Positions 6,088 through 12,050 of a DNA stretch of 12,050 nt are shown in pieces. Every line of letters starts with the position of its first letter. Position 1 is the first letter of the stretch. Under the pieces are notes generated by a model that was given only the letters and a program-made list of their open reading frames with translations, had not been told where the DNA came from and did not search any database. Position numbers and translations under genes: made by a program. The DNA is from Scatosoma sp045645245 (GTDB lineage: Bacteria > Bacillota > Clostridia > Christensenellales > Borkfalkiaceae): positions 1 through 12,050 of the forward strand of contig JAZRIK010000085.1 in assembly GCA_045645245.1 (NCBI GenBank), read 5' to 3'.

Positions 6088-6327
6088 ATGGCTGTTCGAA
6101 AAATTTCCGACGAGTTTTCCCGCATACATAACGTTATTCAAGCGGATAAGTCGGTGATGAGTGAAGCGTGCAAGGCGCTCGCGCTCAAGGATTTTGCAAA
6201 CAAGTTTGACGAATATTTTGATATGGTGGGTTTGCCGCGTATGGAAGTGGCTTGTCAAAACGGTACTTATACCGTGCAAATTGCTTTTGAAGCGGAACGC
6301 ATAAAAAAATTCAACGTGTTAAAATGA
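6088..6327 (+). CDS. Small protein after minD, possible divergent MinE
   Basis: I do not recognise this 79-residue protein with certainty. The start is ATG 6088, 8 bases after AAAGGAG (6073-6079); the upstream GTG at 6079 overlaps that binding site and is not credible. There is no signal peptide or membrane helix. It looks helical to about residue 47, with a segment DFANKFDEYFDMV (35-47), followed by two strand-like stretches, MEVACQN (52-58) and YTVQIAFEAERI (61-72). Helix-strand-strand is the order of the MinE topological-specificity domain, and minE normally follows minD. However, the MinE membrane-binding N-terminus and the conserved basic-Tyr pair are not evident. It is probably co-transcribed with minD and the following degV gene (34 bases away). 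MinE-like is an inference only. Confidence 0.7.
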   Translation: MAVRKISDEFSRIHNVIQADKSVMSEACKALALKDFANKFDEYFDMVGLPRMEVACQNGTYTVQIAFEAERIKKFNVLK

Positions 6328-6361
6328 AAGCAAATAACGATTACATAGGAGAAGAAAAAAA

Positions 6362-7237
6362 ATGAAAGAAAGAAAATTTGATTTAATTACCGATACGGGC
6401 TGCGATTTGCCCGTTGCTTACTTACAGGAACACGCAGTTGTTTGCGTAAAACTCGGTTTTGTGATGGACGGAGAAAATTACGAAGGGGAAGACGGGAAAA
6501 CGATTGATGAAAAAACGTTTTATGCAAAGCTCCGCGACGGCGCGATGCCTACTACCTATCAAGTGACTGCGGAAACGGCGAAAACGCATATCGAAAAGAG
6601 CTTGAAAAATAATCGCGACGTGCTGGTGCTGGCTTTTTCGTCGGGGCTGTCGGGTACGGCGGGCAGCTTCGAAGTTGCCGCGCGCGAGCTGCGCAAAATA
6701 TATCCCGCGCGTAAAATTTTCGTTATCGATACGCTGTGCGCGTCGATGGGGCAGGGGCTTTTGGTCGATTACGCCGTGAAAAAAGCGGATACGGGTGCAA
6801 GCATCGAAGAAACGGCGGCGTATCTCGTGCGGTTAAAAGGACAAATTTGCCATCATTTTACCGTGGATAATTTATTCCACTTAAAGCGCGGGGGTAGAGT
6901 ATCTTCGGCTACGGCGATTGTGGGGGCGATACTCAAAATTAAACCCATTTTGCACGTGGACGATAACGGAAAGTTGGTGGCGATCGGCAAGGCGGTCGGG
7001 CGTAAAAAATCGCTCCATACCTTGGTGGAAAATTTAGCGCAAACGCAAACGCTGGGCGAAAACGACCCTATTTTTATCAGTCACGGCGATTGTATCGACG
7101 ACGTCGAATACGTGAAAGGATTGCTCAAAGAACGCTTTCCAAATACGGAAATTTTCGTGAACTATATCGGGCCGGTAATCGGCGCGCATTCGGGCGCAGG
7201 CACGGTCGCTATCTTTAATAAAGGTAAATGCAGATAA
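6362..7237 (+). CDS. DegV family protein, fatty-acid-binding FakB-type
   Basis: DegV/FakB proteins bind a single fatty acid in a deep pocket and present its carboxylate to FakA for phosphorylation. The 291-residue product shows the family landmarks: LITDTGCDLP (8-17), PTTYQ (63-67), SSGLSGT (93-99, with the serines at the carboxylate site), IDTLCASMGQG (122-132), LKRGGRVSS (174-182), KPILHVDDNG (194-203) and GPVIGAHSGAGT (270-281, with His276). These match the regions that form the lipid-binding site in FakB proteins, and nothing is missing. It follows the small post-minD gene by 34 bases (AGGAG at 6347-6351) and ends at a strong terminator, so it looks like the last gene of the minD group. 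Its probable partner FakA is about 4.4 kb upstream in another operon. Which fatty acid it prefers cannot be told from sequence. Confidence 0.9.
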   Translation: MKERKFDLITDTGCDLPVAYLQEHAVVCVKLGFVMDGENYEGEDGKTIDEKTFYAKLRDGAMPTTYQVTAETAKTHIEKSLKNNRDVLVLAFSSGLSGTAGSFEVAARELRKIYPARKIFVIDTLCASMGQGLLVDYAVKKADTGASIEETAAYLVRLKGQICHHFTVDNLFHLKRGGRVSSATAIVGAILKIKPILHVDDNGKLVAIGKAVGRKKSLHTLVENLAQTQTLGENDPIFISHGDCIDDVEYVKGLLKERFPNTEIFVNYIGPVIGAHSGAGTVAIFNKGKCR

Positions 7238-7242
7238 AATAA

Positions 7243-7280
7243 AACAACTCCCGCTTGGTATATGCCAAACGGGAGTTGTT
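7243..7280. terminator. Bidirectional terminator between the convergent degV and trmO genes
   Basis: AACAACTCCCG (7243-7253) pairs perfectly with CGGGAGTTGTT (7270-7280). The stem continues after one mismatch with TTGG/CCAA (7255-7258 with 7265-7268) around a 6-base loop. T-rich sequence follows on the + strand (7282-7299) and the A-rich run 7236-7244 supplies a U tract for the minus-strand transcript. Confidence 0.93.
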
Positions 7281-7290
7281 CATTTCGTTT

Positions 7291-7977
7291 TTATTTTTCT
7301 ACGCTTATAACGGTGAGCGTATCGTTTTGCACCTGAAATTTAATTTCAAAGCAATCGAATTTCATACCGTAAACGCGGTCGGGCTCGTCCTTATACGCGG
7401 GGCGGGGATCGTCGGCTAAACATTCGATTAAACCTTGTTGTTTTTCGGTAGGAACGGCTTGTAAAAGCTCGCTTGGAAACACCACTTTCAAGGCGTGATT
7501 TTCCACCGCCGTTGCATAACCGCCCATCGCGTCTAAAATGCAATCGGCGTGGGGCAGGTACGGCTTGACGTCGAAAATCGGGGTGTTATCCAGTAAGTCC
7601 GCGCCCGATACAATTAAGGTGTCGCCGTATTCTTTCGTAGGCAAAATTTTTTCTAATTTCACACACGAAAGACCGATATGGTTGGGACGGAAAGGGGAAC
7701 GGCTGGCAAACACGCCTACGCGCGTATTTCCGCCCAAGCGGGGCGGGCGTACGGTGGGCGACCAGCCCTGATTTCTCGTTAAAGAAAAATCGAACAGCAC
7801 CCACAAATGCGAAAAGCCGTCTATCCCGCGCAAAGCTTCCTGCGAGCGGTATTTTGGATAAAAAATAATTTGCGCGCGCAACGATTTTGCCCTGCCGCTT
7901 TGGCGGGGAATGCCAAATTTTTCCTTAAAATCCGTTTTAATATAGCCGATCGGCTCGATATTTACAAAAGTATCCAT
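7291..7977 (-). CDS. trmO: tRNA (N6-threonylcarbamoyladenosine37-N6)-methyltransferase TrmO (YaeB/TsaA family)
   Basis: TrmO uses S-adenosylmethionine to methylate t6A37 of threonine tRNA, fine-tuning decoding. The 228-residue product is near the 235 of the E. coli enzyme. It begins with the family opening IEPIGYIKTDFKEKFGIPRQ (7-26). It has RVGVFASRSPFRPNHIGLS (86-104), the signature SAM-binding stretch, NTPIFDVKPYLPHAD (131-145) and the C-terminal DDPRPAY (189-195). The start at 7977 is chosen because the family N-terminus begins right there and the consensus promoter at 7985-8013 rules out the longer reading from 8049. With only 7 bases between the -10 box and ATG there is no room for a ribosome binding site, so translation is probably leaderless. 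The gene is convergent with degV and divergent from argG. Confidence 0.93.
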   Translation of the reverse strand: MDTFVNIEPIGYIKTDFKEKFGIPRQSGRAKSLRAQIIFYPKYRSQEALRGIDGFSHLWVLFDFSLTRNQGWSPTVRPPRLGGNTRVGVFASRSPFRPNHIGLSCVKLEKILPTKEYGDTLIVSGADLLDNTPIFDVKPYLPHADCILDAMGGYATAVENHALKVVFPSELLQAVPTEKQQGLIECLADDPRPAYKDEPDRVYGMKFDCFEIKFQVQNDTLTVISVEK

Positions 7978-7984
7978 ACCCTTT

Positions 7985-8013
7985 ATTATAAAGCAAGCCA
8001 AGCCGTTTGTCAA
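7985..8013 (-). promoter_or_regulatory. Full-consensus sigma-A promoter of trmO
   Basis: On the minus strand: TTGACA (8013-8008), a 17-bp spacer and TATAAT (7990-7985), a perfect match in both boxes and in spacing. The ATG of trmO starts 7 bases beyond the -10 box. Confidence 0.92.
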
Positions 8014-8059
8014 GTATTCCAAACGCGAGCGTTGCAATAGAATATGCAAAAATACTATA

Positions 8060-8133
8060 TTTATTCATATTTTTATACAATTATACAATTTATTCATAAA
8101 ATATTCAAAAAAATATTTAATATAATGAATAAA
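8060..8133. promoter_or_regulatory. Repeated TTTATTCA elements upstream of argG, possible ArgR sites
   Basis: The AT-rich gap between trmO and argG holds TTTATTCATA twice as a direct repeat (8060-8069 and 8089-8098), a further ATTCA at 8103-8107 and an inverted copy TGAATAAA at 8126-8133, just before the argG -35 box. TGAAT/ATTCA are the half-sites of arginine repressor (ArgR/AhrC) boxes, and argG is a classic target. However, none of the pairs is arranged as the standard 18-bp TGAAT-N4-ATTCA box. A tandem TATACAAT (8074-8089) is also present. The role is inferred. Confidence 0.35.
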
Positions 8134-8138
8134 AGCGT

Positions 8139-8167
8139 TTGACAAGCAGGAAAAACAAGCGTATAAT
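8139..8167 (+). promoter_or_regulatory. Full-consensus sigma-A promoter of argGH
   Basis: TTGACA (8139-8144), a 17-bp spacer and TATAAT (8162-8167). A second TATAAT follows at 8173-8178 without a matching -35 box. Transcription should start near 8174, about 45 bases before argG. Confidence 0.93.
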
Positions 8168-8218
8168 GTTTGTATAATCAACAAACGAAAGTATGCATTG
8201 TGTAAGGAGATATGCGGT

Positions 8219-9445
8219 ATGGATAAAAAAGATATTAAAAAAGTAGTGCTTGCCTATTCGGGCGGGTTGGATACGTCGATTATTATTCCTTGGCTGAAAG
8301 AGAATTATAACAACTGCGAAGTAATTGCGGTAAGCGGAAACGTGGGGCAGGCGGATGAGCTGGACGGCTTGGAAGAAAAGGCGCTTAAAACGGGCGCGTC
8401 CAAGCTGTACGTGGAAGATTTAACGGACGAGTTCGTAGATGAATACGTTATTCCTACGATGATGGCGGGGGCGAAATACGAAGAATATTTGCTCGGCACG
8501 TCGTTTGCGCGTCCGGTCATTGCAAAACGCATTGTGGAAATTGCAAAAAAGGAAGGTGCGGACGCGATTTGCCACGGCTGTACGGGTAAAGGCAACGACC
8601 AGGTACGGTTTGAACTCACCATCAAAGCGTTTGCGCCCGATATGCCGATTATTGCGCCTTGGCGGGAATGGTCGATTAAGTCGCGCGAAGAAGAAATCGA
8701 ATACGCCGAAGCGCATAACGTGCCTTTGAAAATCAACCGCGAAACCAACTATTCCAAGGATAAAAACTTATGGCATTTGAGCCACGAAGGGTTGGATTTG
8801 GAAGACGCGGGCAACGAGCCGCAATATGAAAAGGACGGCTTTTTGGAAATGGGCGTTTCGCCCTTGCAGGCACCCGACAAGCCCACGTATATCGAGCTGG
8901 AATTTGAAAAGGGCCGCCCCGTCGCGTTAGACGGCAAAAAAATGAGCGCGAAAGAGATTATTTTGGCGCTCAACAAGGTCGGCGGCGCGAACGGTATCGG
9001 ACTTTTGGATATCGTAGAAAACCGAATGGTTGGTATGAAATGCCGCGGTTTATATGAAACGCCTGGCGGAGAAATTTTGTACAAGGCGCACGCGTACTTG
9101 GAAACGCTTTGCTTGGATAAATACACGGCGCATAAAAAGCAAGAGCTTTCCGTATGCTTTGCCGAGCTCGTTTATAACGGACAATGGTTTACGCCCCTGC
9201 GCGAAGCGCTTTCCGCATTCGTGGAAAAAACGCAGGAAAACGTGACGGGTAAGGTGCGGTTAAAGCTGTATAAAGGGAATATTATCAAAGCGGGCGCGTG
9301 GAGTGATTACTCGCTGTATTCGGAAGAAATCGCAACGTTTGGCGAGGACCATGTTTACAACCAAGCGGACGCGAGCGGCTTTATCAATTTATTCGGTTTG
9401 CCTATCAAGGTGCAGGCGGAAGTCATTCAAAAAAATAAAAAATAA
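8219..9445 (+). CDS. argG: Argininosuccinate synthase
   Basis: ArgG joins citrulline and aspartate with ATP to give argininosuccinate, the next-to-last step of arginine synthesis in the cytosol. The 408-residue product has the usual bacterial length. The ATP pyrophosphatase P-loop AYSGGLDTS lies at 12-20. GNVGQADELDGLEEKALKTG, LGTSFARPVIAKR, GCTGKGNDQVRFE and APWREW follow in the expected order. The start is ATG 8219, 9 bases after AAGGAG (8204-8209); an in-frame TTG at 8198 would lie before that site, and the out-of-frame ATG at 8212 is only 2 bases from it. It is the first gene of an operon with argH and is transcribed from a consensus promoter that may be under arginine control. No truncation or unusual residues were noticed. 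Confidence 0.97.
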   Translation: MDKKDIKKVVLAYSGGLDTSIIIPWLKENYNNCEVIAVSGNVGQADELDGLEEKALKTGASKLYVEDLTDEFVDEYVIPTMMAGAKYEEYLLGTSFARPVIAKRIVEIAKKEGADAICHGCTGKGNDQVRFELTIKAFAPDMPIIAPWREWSIKSREEEIEYAEAHNVPLKINRETNYSKDKNLWHLSHEGLDLEDAGNEPQYEKDGFLEMGVSPLQAPDKPTYIELEFEKGRPVALDGKKMSAKEIILALNKVGGANGIGLLDIVENRMVGMKCRGLYETPGGEILYKAHAYLETLCLDKYTAHKKQELSVCFAELVYNGQWFTPLREALSAFVEKTQENVTGKVRLKLYKGNIIKAGAWSDYSLYSEEIATFGEDHVYNQADASGFINLFGLPIKVQAEVIQKNKK

Positions 9446-9454
9446 GAAAAGGAT

Positions 9455-9481
9455 TTTGCCTACCGCTATGCGGTAGGCAAA
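9455..9481 (+). other. Perfect 12-bp hairpin between argG and argH
   Basis: TTTGCCTACCGC (9455-9466) is perfectly complementary to GCGGTAGGCAAA (9470-9481) around a TAT loop. It has no T tract, so it is not a standard terminator. It ends 12 bases before the argH start, in the position where a ribosome binding site would be expected. Confidence 0.8.
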
Positions 9482-9493
9482 CGGTGTTTGTAT

Positions 9494-10864
9494 ATGGAAA
9501 AAATGTGGGCGGGTCGGTTTCAAAAAACACTCGATCAAAAAGCCGACGATTTTAACTCGTCCTTGCGCTTCGATTGTAGAATGTACGAGCAAGATATCAA
9601 GGGCTCGATGGCGCACGCGGCGATGCTCGCCAAGCAAGGTATTTTACCGCAAACGGAAGTGGATACCATCATCGACGGTTTAGAGAGTATTTTATCCGAT
9701 TTACAATCGGGCGCGCTGACTTTTGCTGCGGGCGGGGAAGATATTCATATGTTCATCGAAGCGGAGCTGACCAAGCGTATCGGCGACGCGGGCAAGCGTT
9801 TGCATACCGCGCGGAGCAGAAACGACCAGGTGGCGGTGGATATTCGGCTGTATTTACGCGATGAAGGGGAGCAAATTATTACGCTTATCAAAAATTGCGT
9901 GCAGGCGATTGTAGCGCAGGCGGAGAAAAACGCGGACACGATTGCGCCCGGATATACCCACTTACAACGCGCGCAACCCATTTCGTTCGGGCATCACCTG
10001 CTCGCGTACGCGATGATGCTTTTGCGCGATATTTCACGCATTCAAGACGCTGTAAAACGAATGAACGAAAGCCCGCTCGGCTCGTGCGCGTTGGCTGGCA
10101 CGACGTATGCTACCGACCGCATATTTACCGCGCAAAAGCTTGGCTTTGACGGCGCGACGCGCAACAGTATCGACGGCGTTTCCGACCGCGATTTTTGCGT
10201 GGAGCTTTTAAGCGCGTTTGCAATTTTAATGATGCATTTATCTCGTTTTAGCGAAGAAATCATTCTTTGGTCGAGCTGGGAATTTCAATTCATCGAGCTG
10301 GACGACAGCTACACGACCGGCTCGTCGATTATGCCGCAAAAAAAGAATCCCGATATGGCGGAGCTGATTCGCGGCAAAACGGGCAGAGTTTACGGCGATT
10401 TAATGTCGCTTTTGACTACGCTCAAAGGGCTGCCGCTCGCGTATAACAAGGATATGCAAGAAGATAAAGAGTGCATTTTCGACGCAATCGACACGGTGAA
10501 AATGTGCTTGGAAGTACTCGCGCCGATGGTTGCGATGATGAACGTTTTACCGCAAAACACGTATAAAGCGGCGCAAAAGGGCTTCATCAACGCCACCGAT
10601 TTAGCCGACTATTTGGCGAAAAAGGGTATGCCTTTCCGTACCGCCTACAAAATCGTTGGCCAGCTCGTCGCAAAATGCATCGAACAAGGCAAGGTACTCG
10701 ACGATTTACCGCTTGCAGACTATCAAAATTATAGCGAGTTATTCACGCAGGACTTATACGAAGAAATCTCGTTAAAAACGTGCGTAGAAAAGCGGAATAG
10801 CTACGGCGGCGCGTCGCCTGCGTCCGTGCGCGAGCAAATTGCGTGGGTGAAAACACAACTGTAA
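9494..10864 (+). CDS. argH: Argininosuccinate lyase
   Basis: ArgH splits argininosuccinate into arginine and fumarate, completing arginine synthesis. The 456-residue product is of normal length for this fumarase/aspartase superfamily enzyme, which works as a tetramer. It starts with the family opening MWAGRF (4-9). HTARSRNDQV (104-113) and the YTHLQRAQP region (155-163, with the conserved histidine) follow. The superfamily signature GSSIMPQKKN (276-285) carries the catalytic serine loop. The start is taken as ATG 9494; TTG 9488 and ATG 9503 are alternatives. None has a clear ribosome binding site, and a perfect hairpin (9455-9481) lies just upstream, so translation initiation here is unusual. 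The gene follows argG by 48 bases and precedes the mutarotase gene by 17. Confidence 0.96.
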   Translation: MEKMWAGRFQKTLDQKADDFNSSLRFDCRMYEQDIKGSMAHAAMLAKQGILPQTEVDTIIDGLESILSDLQSGALTFAAGGEDIHMFIEAELTKRIGDAGKRLHTARSRNDQVAVDIRLYLRDEGEQIITLIKNCVQAIVAQAEKNADTIAPGYTHLQRAQPISFGHHLLAYAMMLLRDISRIQDAVKRMNESPLGSCALAGTTYATDRIFTAQKLGFDGATRNSIDGVSDRDFCVELLSAFAILMMHLSRFSEEIILWSSWEFQFIELDDSYTTGSSIMPQKKNPDMAELIRGKTGRVYGDLMSLLTTLKGLPLAYNKDMQEDKECIFDAIDTVKMCLEVLAPMVAMMNVLPQNTYKAAQKGFINATDLADYLAKKGMPFRTAYKIVGQLVAKCIEQGKVLDDLPLADYQNYSELFTQDLYEEISLKTCVEKRNSYGGASPASVREQIAWVKTQL

Positions 10865-10881
10865 AGAAAAAGGGGAAAAAT

Positions 10882-11739
10882 ATGCAATATACGATACAAA
10901 ACGGCGCGCTTTGCGTAGCGGTGGATAGCTACGGCGCGCAAATCAAGAGTGTAAAATTAAACGGCAAGGAGCGCGCTTGGCAAAACGACAACGGCGCGTG
11001 GAAAGATACCGCGCCCCTGCTTTTTCCCGTGTGCGGGCATTTCGGAGTGACGGTGGACGGCAAAAGCTATCCCATTCCTGCGCACGGCTTTGTAAAAAAA
11101 GCCGAGTTTACACTGGTAAACCAAACGAAAAACGCTCTTATCTTGCAAACGTGCGCAAATGCGCAAACGAAAGCGGTGTATCCGTTCGATTTTGTGTTTA
11201 CCGTAGTTTATACCGTTGAAAACGATACCTTGCGTATCGAGTACAAGGTCGAAAACACGGGCGAAACGCCGTTATATTTCGCTTGCGGTGGGCACGATTC
11301 GTTCACGTTCGCGGGGGAGATAGACGAGTATCAAATCGCGTTTGAAAAGCAGGAAAATTTGACTCATTATTTCCACGACGACGATGGATATTTAACGGGC
11401 GAAACGCAAAATTACGGCGAAAACACGCAAACGCTCGTGCTGCCCAAAGACTTTTTACAAGACGGCAGAACGCTGATTTTTAAGGGAATAAATTCGCGCA
11501 AGGTGCGTTTTGAAACGCGGGATAAACAACCGCTTGCGGACGTTTCGTTTGCGGGGTTTGAAAACCTGCTTATTTGGCGCGCAACGGCGGATAGCAATTA
11601 CGTTTGTATTGAGCCGTGGACGAATTTGCCCGACCCTGCAAACACGCCCGATACCGAATTTTCGCAAAAAGCAGGCACGTATAAGGTAGATGGGCACGCG
11701 TGTACGTGCTTGACGCGGGAAATTAAATATTATGGTTAA
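10882..11739 (+). CDS. Aldose 1-epimerase family protein (LacX-like mutarotase)
   Basis: Galactose mutarotase-fold proteins interconvert the alpha and beta anomers of sugars. The 285-residue product belongs to the LacX-type branch: LLFPVCGHFG (46-55), PAHGF with His68 (66-70), ACGGHDSF with a second histidine at 138 (134-141) and VCIEPW with Glu244 (241-246). These correspond to the two histidines and the catalytic glutamate expected in the active site. No signal peptide is seen, so it should be cytosolic. ATG 10882 follows AGGGG (10871-10875) at 6 bases; a GTG further upstream would lie inside argH. It sits 17 bases after argH with no terminator between, so it is probably part of the arg operon, although it has no evident link to arginine. 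The true substrate is unknown; some family members act on sugar phosphates. Confidence 0.87.
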   Translation: MQYTIQNGALCVAVDSYGAQIKSVKLNGKERAWQNDNGAWKDTAPLLFPVCGHFGVTVDGKSYPIPAHGFVKKAEFTLVNQTKNALILQTCANAQTKAVYPFDFVFTVVYTVENDTLRIEYKVENTGETPLYFACGGHDSFTFAGEIDEYQIAFEKQENLTHYFHDDDGYLTGETQNYGENTQTLVLPKDFLQDGRTLIFKGINSRKVRFETRDKQPLADVSFAGFENLLIWRATADSNYVCIEPWTNLPDPANTPDTEFSQKAGTYKVDGHACTCLTREIKYYG

Positions 11740-11941
11740 GATAGGCAGATACCGCCACTTTAAGGGCGGAGAATACGAAGTGATAGGGGTGGCAAACCAC
11801 TCGGAAACAGGTGAAAAAATGGTAGTGTACCGTGCGCTGTACGGCGAAAAATCGCTTTGGGTGCGCCCTGAAAGTATGTGGAATGAAACCATCGAGCGCG
11901 ACGGCGAACAAAAAGCGCGGTTTACGTATATCGGCGAGTGA
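11732..11941 (+). CDS. DUF1653 family protein
   Basis: A 69-residue protein whose sequence fits the DUF1653 family throughout: GRYRHFKGGEYEVIG (5-19), ANHSETGEKMVVYRALYG (21-38), LWVRPESMW (42-50) and a final ARFTYI. The family is a small beta-rich domain common in bacteria, with no established function. Its ATG overlaps the last 8 bases of the mutarotase gene (ATGGTTAA), so the two are almost certainly translationally coupled; only a weak GGGA precedes it. It is the last gene of the argG group, ending 52 bases before the terminator stem. Confidence 0.9.
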   Translation: MVKIGRYRHFKGGEYEVIGVANHSETGEKMVVYRALYGEKSLWVRPESMWNETIERDGEQKARFTYIGE

Positions 11942-11993
11942 GTGGCGTAATGACGAGAAATGTCAAAAATATAAAATAAATAAATTTATTTTG

Positions 11994-12029
11994 AAAACAG
12001 TCCGTTTTTTAGTTGACGGATTGTTTTTT
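11994..12029 (+). terminator. Intrinsic terminator of the argGH operon
   Basis: ACAGTCCGT (11997-12005) pairs with ACGGATTGT (12016-12024), one G-U pair included. The stem is extended by A/T pairs from the flanking AAA and T run and followed by T 12024-12029. The 10-base loop and right arm contain the -35 box of the next promoter. Confidence 0.85.
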
Positions 12030-12041
12030 ATGTTCTATAAT
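12013..12041 (+). promoter_or_regulatory. Sigma-A promoter for a gene beyond the window
   Basis: TTGACG (12013-12018), a 17-bp spacer and TATAAT (12036-12041), the same two boxes and spacing as the hisIE promoter. The -35 box overlaps the terminator stem. The gene it serves is outside the window. Confidence 0.82.
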
Positions 12042-12050
12042 GGTATTGCG

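Noticed and set aside
7978..8049. Longer N-terminus for trmO starting at 8049
   Set aside because: These 24 codons contain the complete consensus promoter and lie before the conserved family start.
8198..8218. TTG start for argG
   Set aside because: It is upstream of, and includes, the ribosome binding site; ATG 8219 is well placed.
11978..11991. AAATAAATTTATTT palindrome after the DUF1653 gene
   Set aside because: Such simple A/T palindromes arise easily by chance in AT-rich gaps, and the real terminator lies just downstream.

Overview
The window looks like chromosomal DNA from a Bacillota (Firmicutes), most likely an anaerobic clostridium-type organism. The evidence is the Asp23-fakA(yloV)-recG gene order, AGGAG-type ribosome binding sites, several near-consensus sigma-A promoters and simple intrinsic terminators. 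Base composition is moderate and CpG-rich codons are common. I cannot place it more precisely from sequence alone. There is no transposon, phage, CRISPR array, rRNA or tRNA, so this is core rather than accessory DNA.

Layout. (1) 1-144 is the end of an Asp23/Gls24-family gene, closed by a terminator. (2) A leader with a foldable 78-nt segment (249-326) precedes fakA, the ATP-binding subunit of fatty acid kinase (362-2005), and recG (2108-4114). (3) A TTGACG/TATAAT promoter drives a stand-alone hisIE (4208-4843) whose cyclohydrolase half has lost most of its signature residues; it ends at a strong terminator. (4) A 441-bp gap between hisIE and minD (4844-5284) is the most unusual stretch. It holds that terminator, a perfect 11-bp inverted repeat, a heptamer GTAGA(A/G)T repeated at 22-23 bp spacing, a sigma-A-like promoter and a 106-nt long-hairpin RNA candidate whose non-Watson-Crick pairs are all G-U on the + strand. 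(5) minD (5285-6055), a 79-residue protein that may be a divergent MinE (6088-6327) and a DegV/FakB fatty-acid-binding protein (6362-7237) form a probable operon. It ends at a bidirectional terminator shared with the convergent trmO gene. (6) trmO (7291-7977, minus) has a fully consensus promoter only 7 bp before its start codon, so its mRNA should be leaderless. (7) Divergently from trmO, a second fully consensus promoter serves argG-argH (the last two steps of arginine synthesis), followed closely by a LacX-type sugar mutarotase gene and a DUF1653 gene. (8) The last 60 bases hold the operon's terminator, with the promoter of the next gene built into it.

How the genes relate. FakA (group 2) and a FakB-type partner (group 5) are the two halves of the fatty acid kinase that phosphorylates exogenous or recycled fatty acids. 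MinD and the small protein point to division-site placement. The arg genes are a biosynthetic unit with possible ArgR half-sites in the promoter region. I found no obvious large new multi-gene system. The candidates for something undescribed are the RNA and repeat region before minD, the eroded HisI domain, the fakA leader and the small gene after minD.
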